IMG/VR virus record: IMGVR_UViG_3300046780_000444
Location: 1 to 50,319 of that record
From: a virus
Direction: 5' to 3' (one strand)
Length of the DNA stretch: 50,319 bases
Under the pieces are notes generated by a model. That model was not told where the DNA came from. It did not search any database and was given only the letters and a program-made list of their open reading frames with translations. Below, piece by piece: positions 6,912 to 13,682 of this stretch. The translations under genes and the position numbers were made by a program. Within the stretch, counting starts at the first letter, position 1, and every line of letters starts with the position of its first letter.

Positions 6912-8052
6912 GCACTCGCTCTTAGGCGCTTCCGGCGACTATCGTTGGCTGGCTTGTCCCGGCAGCTACGCTTTGAGCAAGACCGCGCCGCCGCGGCCGT
7001 CCTCGATCTACGCCGCGACCGGGACCTTGGCGCACTCTTATATCGAGAACGCGGTCAAGGCAGGCAAGAGCGAGCTTGATCCCGGCATGCTCGGTGAGAT
7101 GTGGCAGGCCGAGGGCCATATCGGCGTCATCGATCAGGACTTCATCGATGGCGTCAACGTGATGCTCGCTTATATCAACGTCCCCGCCGAGTGGAAGCGG
7201 GTCGAGTTCCGCGTCGACCTCGATCGGTATTTCCAGCGCAGTCCCCCGCCGGAGCCGCTGTTCGGCACGGTCGACGCCGCGCTGCTGCACGATCGCGAGA
7301 CCTTGGAGATCGTCGATTACAAGAACGGCGCGGGCGTCGTGGTCTCGCCGGTCGAGAACCCGCAGCTGCTCTATTATGCGGCCGGTGTGATGCTGCATCT
7401 GCCGCCCGCGCAGCGCGAGATGGTGCAGGTCATAAAACTTACCATCGTGCAGCCGCATGTGCCGCGCGCCGCGCCGGTCTGGTCCTGGGAGACGACGCCC
7501 TTGGACCTGCTGATGTGGATCGACGATGTGCTGGTCCCGGGCGTTGAAGCTTGCGCGCAGCCCGATGCGCCTTTGCATAGCGGCGCGTGGTGCAGGTTCT
7601 GTCCCGTGGCGCATGCTTGTCCCAAGCTCTACGAGGCGGCGGTTGCGATGGCGCAGCATGAGTTCGAGCCTTTCATCGAGGCCGCGGTCACAACGGGATC
7701 GCCTCTGCCGCAGCTCGCTTCGGCGCTCGATATCGCCGAGCTGGCGCAGCTATGGATCGATCGCATTCAGGAGTTCGCGCTCGATCGGCTCAAGCACCAG
7801 GAGCGTATCCCCGGCTGGGGACTGGTCCCGACGCGGCCGATGCGCCAGTGGAAGGATGAGAACGAAGCCGCCGCGGTCCTGCTCAGTAGGTTCGGCCCGA
7901 CGGTATGGGAGAGCAGGCTGCGCTCGCCTGCTCAGGTCGAGAAAGCCTACAGCGCGCGCGCGCTCGTCGCGACGCTTGTCGAAAGCGTCTCGTCGGGCGT
8001 GAAGATCGCCAGGACCACCCCGGCGCAAGAGGATTTCAGCGATGTCGAGTAA
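6904..8052 (+). CDS. DUF2800 RecB/Cas4-like nuclease
   Basis: A 382-residue protein of the DUF2800 type. The PD-(D/E)XK core is visible as GTVDAALLHD (Asp124) and LEIVDYKNGAG (Asp138, Lys140 of the D-x-K element), with AHSYIE (His44, Glu48) ahead of it and QLLYYA as the QxxxY helix. Four cysteines are placed as in Fe-S cluster nucleases of the AddB/Cas4 group: Cys18 (LACPGS), and Cys230, Cys233 and Cys239 (WCRFCPVAHACP). It is expected to resect DNA ends for recombination with the SSB encoded downstream. Cluster binding is inferred from spacing only. Confidence 0.88.
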   Translation: MGEHSLLGASGDYRWLACPGSYALSKTAPPRPSSIYAATGTLAHSYIENAVKAGKSELDPGMLGEMWQAEGHIGVIDQDFIDGVNVMLAYINVPAEWKRVEFRVDLDRYFQRSPPPEPLFGTVDAALLHDRETLEIVDYKNGAGVVVSPVENPQLLYYAAGVMLHLPPAQREMVQVIKLTIVQPHVPRAAPVWSWETTPLDLLMWIDDVLVPGVEACAQPDAPLHSGAWCRFCPVAHACPKLYEAAVAMAQHEFEPFIEAAVTTGSPLPQLASALDIAELAQLWIDRIQEFALDRLKHQERIPGWGLVPTRPMRQWKDENEAAAVLLSRFGPTVWESRLRSPAQVEKAYSARALVATLVESVSSGVKIARTTPAQEDFSDVE

Positions 8053-8221
8053 CAAGCCTGAACTACGCGAGCGGCTGACCAAGATACTCGCGTTGACCGA
8101 GCGCGCCCGCGATGAGCTTGCGCGGCCTCTGCTCTGGGGCGAGCCCCCGCCCTGGGTTCCGGAAGAACTCGATGAGGCGATCCTTGAGATGAAGCGCTTA
8201 TTCGATCTGGGCCGCGTGTGA
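8042..8221 (+). CDS. Small early protein (59 aa)
   Basis: This 59-codon frame starts MSSNKPELRERLTKILALTE and ends MKRLFDLGRV. Its ATG at 8042 lies 11 nt inside the nuclease gene, with AGAGGA about 9 nt upstream. The predicted product is mostly helical, with a PPPWVPEELDEAI turn in the middle. No family is recognised. Its start site, position and the fact that it fills an otherwise empty space in a packed operon support it as real. Confidence 0.65.
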   Translation: MSSNKPELRERLTKILALTERARDELARPLLWGEPPPWVPEELDEAILEMKRLFDLGRV

Positions 8222-8224
8222 AAA

Positions 8225-8383
8225 ATGGATTTCATACTCCCTAAGAACAAGAAATATCCCTTTTCTCTAGAACGGATGCCTCCGTGCATCTGCGCTTATT
8301 GGGACGGGGAACGGTGGCACCGATACCCCCGCTGTCCGCGATTTACTGATCGTTGTGATCGCCCATCATTGGAACGCGTCTGA
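8225..8383 (+). CDS. Small Cys-rich early protein (52 aa)
   Basis: A 52-codon frame starting MDFILPKNKKYPFSLERMPP, followed by CICAYWDGERWHRYPRCPRF and TDRCDRPSLERV. Four cysteines and a histidine (CIC...H...C...C) in 25 residues suggest a small metal-binding knuckle. It starts three bases after the previous stop and its own stop shares a base with the next ATG (TGATG). The local sequence is noticeably less GC-rich than its neighbours, which may mark a recent acquisition. Function unknown. Confidence 0.6.
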   Translation: MDFILPKNKKYPFSLERMPPCICAYWDGERWHRYPRCPRFTDRCDRPSLERV

Positions 8384-8562
8384 TGAGGCTGCACTTGTCG
8401 GTGACTAGCACACAAGAGTTCAACGTCGGTTCGTGGTGCGCGACAGCACCGGACTTCGTGATTACCACGCTGCAAGAGCAGCTTGATGCTGCATCGGCGG
8501 TGTGGCCGGAGCTGAAGGGCTACCGCATCAAGCCCCGCAGGAGCATGAAAGATGCCGATTAA
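8383..8562 (+). CDS. Small early protein (59 aa)
   Basis: A 59-codon frame starting MRLHLSVTSTQEFNVGSWCA, followed by a helix (FVITTLQEQLDAASAVWPEL) and a basic end (KGYRIKPRRSMKDAD). The start is fixed by a TGATG overlap with the preceding gene, and the end overlaps the next gene by 11 nt. Nothing known is recognised. Coupling at both ends supports expression. Confidence 0.6.
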   Translation: MRLHLSVTSTQEFNVGSWCATAPDFVITTLQEQLDAASAVWPELKGYRIKPRRSMKDAD

Positions 8563-8737
8563 TCCTCTGCTGCTTGAAGTCTCGAACGGCTGGCACCGGG
8601 AACATACCATGCGCAGGCCGTCCCCTTGGAGGACCATCCGGCCGCGGCCGTGGGGCCCGCTCGCATCGGTCCTCGCCTTCATGCTGCTGGCGTTCGCGAT
8701 CGCGATGTTTCTTTTGACCGTGGCGGGACTGTTCTGA
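8552..8737 (+). CDS. Small membrane protein (61 aa)
   Basis: A 61-residue protein starting MPINPLLLEVSNGWHREHTM, with a basic, Pro-rich middle (RRPSPWRTIRPRPWGP) and one C-terminal membrane segment (LASVLAFMLLAFAIAMFLLTVAGLF). AGGAG about 9 nt upstream supports the start. The arrangement predicts an N-terminus inside the cell. An early-expressed membrane peptide could act in superinfection exclusion or host takeover, but this is only a guess from topology. Its stop overlaps the next start (TGATG). Confidence 0.65.
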   Translation: MPINPLLLEVSNGWHREHTMRRPSPWRTIRPRPWGPLASVLAFMLLAFAIAMFLLTVAGLF

Positions 8738-9078
8738 TGCCCGCGGCGCAGGCCAGTTCGATCTGCGAGACAGCTGCGGCGCTTGTGAGCGGCGAGCGCG
8801 CCAAGCAATACGGCGACGCGCTCGTCTGCTTGCAGGCGATCGCCGAGCTGTGGAACGCGATCATCGTGGTGAAGTACCGCGCCATGCCGCTGGCGCCGTC
8901 GCTGACCGCGCTCGATGTCGCGAACATGCTTGAGGCCCTGAAGATCGCCCGCCGCTACGGCGGTATCCACAACCTGGATAACTACGTCGACGGCGCAGGA
9001 TACGCCGCGCTCGCCGGTGAGATCGCCGAGACGATGCACAAACCTATCCACAAGTCCACCAATGGAGTGACCCCATGA
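8737..9078 (+). CDS. DUF6378-like phage protein
   Basis: A 113-residue protein starting MPAAQASSICETAAALVSGE, with RAKQYGDALVCLQAIAELWN and LDVANMLEALKIARRYGGIHNLDNYVD (given in two parts in the gene at about residues 58-85). The RAKQYG...IAxLW...DVANMLxxLKIAR...NLDNYVD pattern is that of DUF6378, a small helical phage family often beside nucleotide or DNA metabolism genes and distantly like MazG-type helices. The start is set by the TGATG overlap. Its end overlaps the SSB gene by 4 nt. Confidence 0.8.
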   Translation: MPAAQASSICETAAALVSGERAKQYGDALVCLQAIAELWNAIIVVKYRAMPLAPSLTALDVANMLEALKIARRYGGIHNLDNYVDGAGYAALAGEIAETMHKPIHKSTNGVTP

Positions 9079-9647
9079 CGAGCGTTCAAACCCCGGTCGG
9101 TATCCTCTCCTTCCCGAACCTGTTCACGCCGCGCCCGCGCGCGCCCGGCGGCGAGCCGGTCTATCAATGCTCGCTGCTATTCGACCAAGCCGCGCAAAAG
9201 GATCCCGCCTATCAGGCGCTGCGCAAGGCCGTGGCCGAGTGCATCGATCAGACCTGGGGCCCGGGCAAGAGCCAGGACCGGGCCTTCCTCGCCACCCTCA
9301 AGACGCCGTTCCGCGATACCGCGGAGAAGAAATACAAAGGCTACGAGATGCCCGGCGGCAAGTTCATCAGCCCGTGGACCAAGAAGCGCCCCGGCGTGAT
9401 CGACGCGCGCAAGAATGAGATCACCACGCCCGAGGACGTATGGCCGGGACAAGGCGTGCGCGCGATGGTGTCGGTCTTCTCGTACACGACGCCGCGGCTG
9501 GGCGTGAGCTTCGGGCTCGACAGCATCCAGGTGTGCCGCGTCGACGGCGAGCGGCTTGATGGCCGCGTCGACGCCAAGGACGCGTTCAGCGAGTACACGG
9601 GACCAGGCGCGGCGGCGGTGATGGCCGACGAAGACGTGCCTTTTTGA
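9075..9647 (+). CDS. Single-stranded DNA-binding protein (DUF2815, gp2.5-like)
   Basis: A 190-residue OB-fold protein of the DUF2815/T7 gp2.5 group. It starts MTSVQTPVGILSFPNLFTPR, has the family's YQCSLLFD strand, FRDTAEKKYKGYEMPGG, and WPGQGVRAMVSVFSYTTPRL strands, and ends in the acidic, aromatic tail MADEDVPF. In gp2.5 and bacterial SSBs such a tail recruits polymerase and helicase. It would coat single strands at the fork and in recombination. The start overlaps the previous gene (ATGA). It sits between the nuclease and polymerase genes, as in many phage replication operons. Confidence 0.92.
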   Translation: MTSVQTPVGILSFPNLFTPRPRAPGGEPVYQCSLLFDQAAQKDPAYQALRKAVAECIDQTWGPGKSQDRAFLATLKTPFRDTAEKKYKGYEMPGGKFISPWTKKRPGVIDARKNEITTPEDVWPGQGVRAMVSVFSYTTPRLGVSFGLDSIQVCRVDGERLDGRVDAKDAFSEYTGPGAAAVMADEDVPF

Positions 9648-9687
9648 GCCGATAAAGTGGCTGCGACACATAACCAGGAGAGCACTT

Positions 9688-10299
9688 ATGGAAATGGAAA
9701 CGCCTTACATTCGCTGCTGGGCACGAAGCCAGAGCGGGCTGCGCGTATATTTCGCGTCGACATCGCTTGTCGGCCAGCGCTTTCGCTTCGCGCTTGAAGG
9801 CAACAACTTGCTGCTCGATCAAGTGCCCGAGGACGACAGGACCGGCAATCTGGTGCGGGAAAGCACGTCGGTTAATACCAGCGAGTGGCGGACGTATGCG
9901 CTGTGCGGCGCGAGGATGCTGCAGCCGGTCAAGATCATGCCGGAAGGCGGTCAGGGACGGTTGGCTTACGTCATTCCGGATATTCCGGACCTTCACATGC
10001 GCACGCGCAGCGAGGCTTTACGTGAGATGCCCATGTCACCACAACGCCTCGTGGGGCCGTCGGGATCACGACATGCGCCGCCGCTGTACGTGCCCGCGTC
10101 CTCGCCTCCCGTGGTGCCTTCGCCTGAGAGCTTAGGGCTGGTCGGCAAGAACGGCTCTGGTCAGCTCGCCAGCATGCACGACTATATGTGCAACGTCATC
10201 ACGGCTATCGATAAGATGGAGGGGACCAGCCCTTATCGTCTGGTCAAGGGCGGGAACGGCTGGGCTTGGCGCGCTCCCGATATCCGGCCCAAGGAATGA
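9688..10299 (+). CDS. Unknown early protein (203 aa)
   Basis: A 203-residue protein whose ATG at 9688 follows AGGAGA by 7 nt. The N-terminal half, starting MEMETPYIRCWARSQSGLRV, looks like a beta-rich domain; a Pro/Ser-rich linker (PPLYVPASSPPVVPSPES) joins it to a short C-terminal helical part (LASMHDYMCNVITAIDKMEG) and a WAWRAPDIR end. I do not recognise it. A 40-nt gap precedes it containing TGCGACACATAACC, a version of the TTGTGTCGC motif found in other intergenic sites, so a secondary promoter may lie there. Confidence 0.75.
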   Translation: MEMETPYIRCWARSQSGLRVYFASTSLVGQRFRFALEGNNLLLDQVPEDDRTGNLVRESTSVNTSEWRTYALCGARMLQPVKIMPEGGQGRLAYVIPDIPDLHMRTRSEALREMPMSPQRLVGPSGSRHAPPLYVPASSPPVVPSPESLGLVGKNGSGQLASMHDYMCNVITAIDKMEGTSPYRLVKGGNGWAWRAPDIRPKE

Positions 10300-10308
10300 C
10301 GAGCCAAA

Positions 10309-10674
10309 ATGGTCTCGGTGTTTGACCCGGTTGCCGCGAAAGCCGCGCGTGATGATGCGATGTATCGTGTCGATCGCGCGGCGTCCGCTGCATGGAAAGC
10401 TTATGTCACCGAGCTGATTGTCGAGATCGCCAGGACCATGACCGAGTTCACGACGGACGATGTCGAGATGCTGCGTCTTCGTCGTCGCGGGCCTTCAACG
10501 CACGAGCCGCGCGCGTTGGGCCCGTTGATGCGCGCCGCGGCAAGAGCAGGGGTCTGCGCGCCCACCGGCATTGTTCGCGCGTCCGTTCAGGTCAGCAATC
10601 ATAACAGGCCCATGCAAGTCTGGCGCAGCCTGATCTATCGCAAGCCGAGTACGCCCGACGATTATCCCTTCTGA
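10309..10674 (+). CDS. Conserved phage protein beside polymerase
   Basis: A 121-residue protein starting MVSVFDPVAAKAARDDAMYR, with TTDDVEMLRLRRRGPSTHEPRALGPLM (residues about 51-77), ARAGVCAPTGIVRAS and an ending LIYRKPSTPDDYPF. The pattern TxDDVxxL...PREPRALGxxMRxAAxxG...VWRSLxY is recurrent in phages of several hosts near replication genes and looks like a small winged-helix-like DNA-binding fold. The family has no assigned function that I can name. It shares one base with the polymerase start (TGATG). Confidence 0.75.
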   Translation: MVSVFDPVAAKAARDDAMYRVDRAASAAWKAYVTELIVEIARTMTEFTTDDVEMLRLRRRGPSTHEPRALGPLMRAAARAGVCAPTGIVRASVQVSNHNRPMQVWRSLIYRKPSTPDDYPF

Positions 10675-12581
10675 TGCGGCTGGTCCTCGATCTTGAGACC
10701 ACGTCGACCGCGGATCTGCGCAAGACCGGCAGCCACGCTTATGCCGAGCATCCCGACACCAGGATCACGGTGCTTTGCTTCGCGATCGATGACGGCTTCG
10801 TCGAGACCTGGCTCTCGGGACCGCCGCCGCTGAAGTTTCTCTTGGCGTTGTCGGCAGACGCAACGATCGTCGCGCATAACTACCTTTTCGAGTTCAACCT
10901 TTATCACGCGAAGCTGGTCCCGCAGGGCTGGCCCGCGATCCCCTTGTCCCGCTGGTCCTGCACGATGGCCCGGGCGATGGTCGCGGGCTGGCCCGCCTCG
11001 TTGGAGCTGGCAGGCCGCGCGCTGGGGCTCAGCCATCAGAAGGATCCCACCGCGCGGGACCTGATGCTGCGCTTTGCCCGGCCGCGCAGCCACAGCCCGC
11101 TAACGTGGTGGCACGAGACCGATCCCGTGCGCTTCAAGGCGCTGCAGGATTACTGCGCGCAAGACGTCGAGACCGAGCGCGCCCTCGATCGCCGCGTCCC
11201 GGAGCTATCGCCGCGCGAGCGGGCGGTATTCGAGCTGGATCACCAGATTAATCAGCGCGGCCTGGGCATCGATCACGCGCTCGTCAACCAGCTGGCGGCG
11301 TTGACCGCTATCGCGCAGCATGATCTGACCCGTGAGATCATCCGGCTGACCAGCGGGCAAGTATGCTCGCTGAACCAGGTCGAGAAGCTGCGCCACTGGC
11401 TCAAATTCCAGGGCGTCGACATCCTGGATTTGCGCCGCGGCACGGTGCAGAAGCTGCTCGCCAATCAAGCCCTCGTGGGAGCGCCGCGCAAGGCGCTGCA
11501 GGCGCGTCTCGATGCGTCCCGCTCGTCGACCGCCAAGCTCGCCGCGATCACCGGCGCGCGGTCTCTGGACGGCCGGTTGCGCGGGACGTTCCAGTATTAC
11601 GGCGCGCAAAGGACCGGCCGCTGGGCCGGGCGTCGGCTGCAGCCGCAGAATTTGTTTAGGGGGTCGATCAAGGACGTGAACGGCGCGCTTGCCGTGATCG
11701 AGGCCGGGGCTGGTCCCGGGGACCTGGATCTCATGTTCGAGGATAGCGCTTTGGGCGTCGTCGCGAGCTGCTTGCGCTCGACCATCATTGCCCGGGCAGG
11801 CTGCATGCTGCCGATCGCGGATTTCTCGCAGATCGAGGCGCGGGTCCTGGCGTGGCTGGCGGGGCAGCGCGATGCGCTCGATGTCTTTGCCCGCGGCGAG
11901 GATATCTACACGGCGACCGCCAAGGCCGTCGGCTCATCCAGCCGCCAGCTCGGCAAGGTGCTGGTCCTGGCCTGCGGCTTCGGCATGGGACCGGACCGCT
12001 TCATGCAGACCGCGCTGAGCTATGGCATCGTCCTCGATGTGGTTGAGGCCATCAACGCCGTGATGGCGTGGCGCGAGGTCAACGATCATATCGTGACGTT
12101 CTGGTGGGAAGCGCATCGGGCCTTGATGCGTGTGATGCGGGCAGGCCCGGGCGCGCAAGAACGGGTCGGTTTTTGTGCCATTATTCACCGGCAGGGCATG
12201 ATCCTGGTCCGGCTCCCCAGCGGGCGGCACCTGATCTATCGGCACCCGCGGATCGAGACCAACGATCAGGGCTTTGCCGAGTTCACTTATCTCGGCAGCT
12301 TGGGCGGCGGCTGGACCCGGCTGCGGGCATGGCCCGGCAAGCTCGCCGAAAATATCACCCAGGCTGTGGCGCGCGATGTCATGGTCGAAGCGATGCTGCG
12401 TCTGGCCGGCGTGCCGCTCATCGCCACGATCCACGATGAGCTGATCGCTGAGGTTCCCGCGGCCGCCGCCGATGCGACCCTCGATCGCATGCTGGGAGCG
12501 ATGCGCGCGCCCCCGCCTTGGGCGCTGGGCCTGCCGGTCAACGCCGCGGGCTTCATCGTTCGGCGCTATCAGAAAGGGTAA
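10674..12581 (+). CDS. Family A DNA polymerase with 3'-5' exonuclease
   Basis: A 635-residue replicative polymerase. The exonuclease domain (about 1-180) has ExoI VLDLETTS (D6, E8), ExoII VAHNYLFEFN, in which Glu replaces the usual Asp, and ExoIII YCAQDVETE (Y160, D164). The polymerase domain has motif A IADFSQIEARVLAWLAG (D383), motif B QLGKVLVLACGFGMG (K428) and motif C TIHDELIAEV (H587, D588, E589). There is no 5' nuclease domain. The ExoII Glu matches a variant common in phage enzymes. It should copy the genome together with the primase-helicase encoded at 47361-49739 and the SSB. Confidence 0.95.
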   Translation: MRLVLDLETTSTADLRKTGSHAYAEHPDTRITVLCFAIDDGFVETWLSGPPPLKFLLALSADATIVAHNYLFEFNLYHAKLVPQGWPAIPLSRWSCTMARAMVAGWPASLELAGRALGLSHQKDPTARDLMLRFARPRSHSPLTWWHETDPVRFKALQDYCAQDVETERALDRRVPELSPRERAVFELDHQINQRGLGIDHALVNQLAALTAIAQHDLTREIIRLTSGQVCSLNQVEKLRHWLKFQGVDILDLRRGTVQKLLANQALVGAPRKALQARLDASRSSTAKLAAITGARSLDGRLRGTFQYYGAQRTGRWAGRRLQPQNLFRGSIKDVNGALAVIEAGAGPGDLDLMFEDSALGVVASCLRSTIIARAGCMLPIADFSQIEARVLAWLAGQRDALDVFARGEDIYTATAKAVGSSSRQLGKVLVLACGFGMGPDRFMQTALSYGIVLDVVEAINAVMAWREVNDHIVTFWWEAHRALMRVMRAGPGAQERVGFCAIIHRQGMILVRLPSGRHLIYRHPRIETNDQGFAEFTYLGSLGGGWTRLRAWPGKLAENITQAVARDVMVEAMLRLAGVPLIATIHDELIAEVPAAAADATLDRMLGAMRAPPPWALGLPVNAAGFIVRRYQKG

Positions 12582-12586
12582 CGGTC

Positions 12587-13099
12587 ATGCTGGCGGCGCA
12601 TCGTTTCGACAACGCCAAAAGGCGGCGGCCGGACGCTCACGCGCGTCAAGCCATGCTGACACCCGATTACGTTTTGGAGCCGGTTAGAACGCTACTCGAC
12701 GGCATAGGGCTTGACCCGTGTACCGAGCCGGACAACCCGTGCCACGCGGATCGGTTTTACTGCCTTCCTCAAGATGGCGCAGCGCTGCCGTGGGATGCGC
12801 TTACGGTGTTCTGCAATCCGCCTTACGGAGAAGCGCGCAACCGCTGGGTCGAGCGCTGCATCGTGGAGGGCGCGCGACGTAAAGTCGTCTTGCTCATGCC
12901 TGCGCACACCGAGACTAAAATATTTCAACGAGGGATGGGCGCTTGCTGCGATCTGGTTTTCGTAAACGCTCGGCTCCGGTTCGGGGTGTTACGCGAAAAT
13001 CGGAGGCAAGAGGCGGCGAGCCACGGCTCTGCTATTTTCGGCTTTGGCGTGAGCGTTGAGCTGATTGGATTTCTAGGAACACTGGTGCGAAGGGCTTGA
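12587..13099 (+). CDS. Phage DNA N6-adenine methyltransferase (Dam-like)
   Basis: A 170-residue protein from the ATG at 12587, five bases after the polymerase. It has LTPDYVLEPVRTLL, GLDPCTEP (the DPC element), LPWDALTVFCNPPYGEARNR with the catalytic NPPY at 77-80, and a final strand pattern LLMPAHTETKIFQRGM. This is the phage Dam family (PF05869 type). It would methylate adenines in phage DNA, probably to evade restriction or time packaging. It is last in the early operon. Confidence 0.88.
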   Translation: MLAAHRFDNAKRRRPDAHARQAMLTPDYVLEPVRTLLDGIGLDPCTEPDNPCHADRFYCLPQDGAALPWDALTVFCNPPYGEARNRWVERCIVEGARRKVVLLMPAHTETKIFQRGMGACCDLVFVNARLRFGVLRENRRQEAASHGSAIFGFGVSVELIGFLGTLVRRA

Positions 13100-13215
13100 G
13101 TTGTGCGGGGCTTTGTCTTCCGGGACAAAGCTGAACAAGCCCGGCTTTCAAGGGGCCTGAGCGCGAGACCTTTCCCTTATCGAATAAAAAGCCCTGTGGC
13201 GCAGCTATAACCGCC

Positions 13216-13249
13216 ATTTGAACACCCGTTTGCACAGCGATTTGCACAC
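13216..13249 (+). repeat. Three direct repeats at 12-nt phase
   Basis: ATTTGAACAC (13216), GTTTGCACAG (13228) and ATTTGCACAC (13240) start exactly 12 nt apart and share the core RTTTGMACAS. AGTTGCACAC at 13361 and ATTTGAACAC at 13561 are further copies. The even spacing resembles iterons or a cooperative operator array. Position between convergent operons gives no obvious promoter to regulate. Confidence 0.55.
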
Positions 13250-13541
13250 TGGTTTTTCGCGGGCGACAACGCTGCTTTTTCCACCTTTCCCCCTTCGTGG
13301 GAATAGTCTCCCTTATCGAAAAAAGCGGCATTCACGCAAGACAAAGTGTAAAACTGTGCGAGTTGCACACCGATCTGCGCAACAACGGCCTACAATGTCT
13401 CGCTAAAAACAGGATAAAATGAGCTAAGCTATTGAGATTGCTTGTGTCTCTTGTTGTTTGTCGTGTCCCTAGCCATGGGAAAGGTCAACATTACAATCCT
13501 TCCAAATATCGCTGCTATAACAAAGGCTTAGCGTTTTGTTG

Positions 13542-13594
13542 GTGTCTTGCAAGGTGTTCGATTTGAACACTCCGCAACAAATGTCGCAAGACAC
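13542..13594. repeat. Nested inverted repeat near the end of the late operon
   Basis: The outer arms GTGTCTTGC (13542-13550) and GCAAGACAC (13586-13594) enclose a second perfect pair, GTGTTC (13554-13559) and GAACAC (13565-13570). The two pairs are compatible in one folded RNA, with a large one-sided internal loop. Lying 90 nt past the stop of the last late gene, it may be a processing or termination structure for late mRNA, or a regulator site. The inner part is also a copy of the phased-repeat motif. Confidence 0.5.
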
Positions 13595-13682
13595 GACGAG
13601 ACAGCACTGATTTCATTGGGTTTTTTGACATCAGTATTTGTGCCGGTGTTGTGTGCGAAAGACACGGGGGAGTTCTCAACCT

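Larger units (their letters stand above)
13100..13682. other. AT-rich convergence zone without a supported gene
   Basis: These 583 bases lie between the 3' ends of the early (plus) and late (minus) operons and are clearly less GC-rich than the rest. I see no gene with good start signals. The region holds three phased 12-nt repeats (13216-13249), two further copies of the same motif (13361-13370 and 13561-13570), a direct repeat CCCTTATCGAA (13174-13184 and 13310-13320) and a nested inverted repeat (13542-13594). A Cys-rich minus-strand frame (13177-13368) coincides with the phased repeats and is probably a by-product of them. Terminators and regulatory sites are expected here. Confidence 0.6.

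Noticed and set aside
13177-13368. Cys-rich 63-codon minus-strand frame (NQCANRCANGCSNGG)
   Set aside because: The Cys pattern comes from the 12-nt phased DNA repeats; it opens with a GTG lacking a ribosome site and lies in an apparently regulatory zone.
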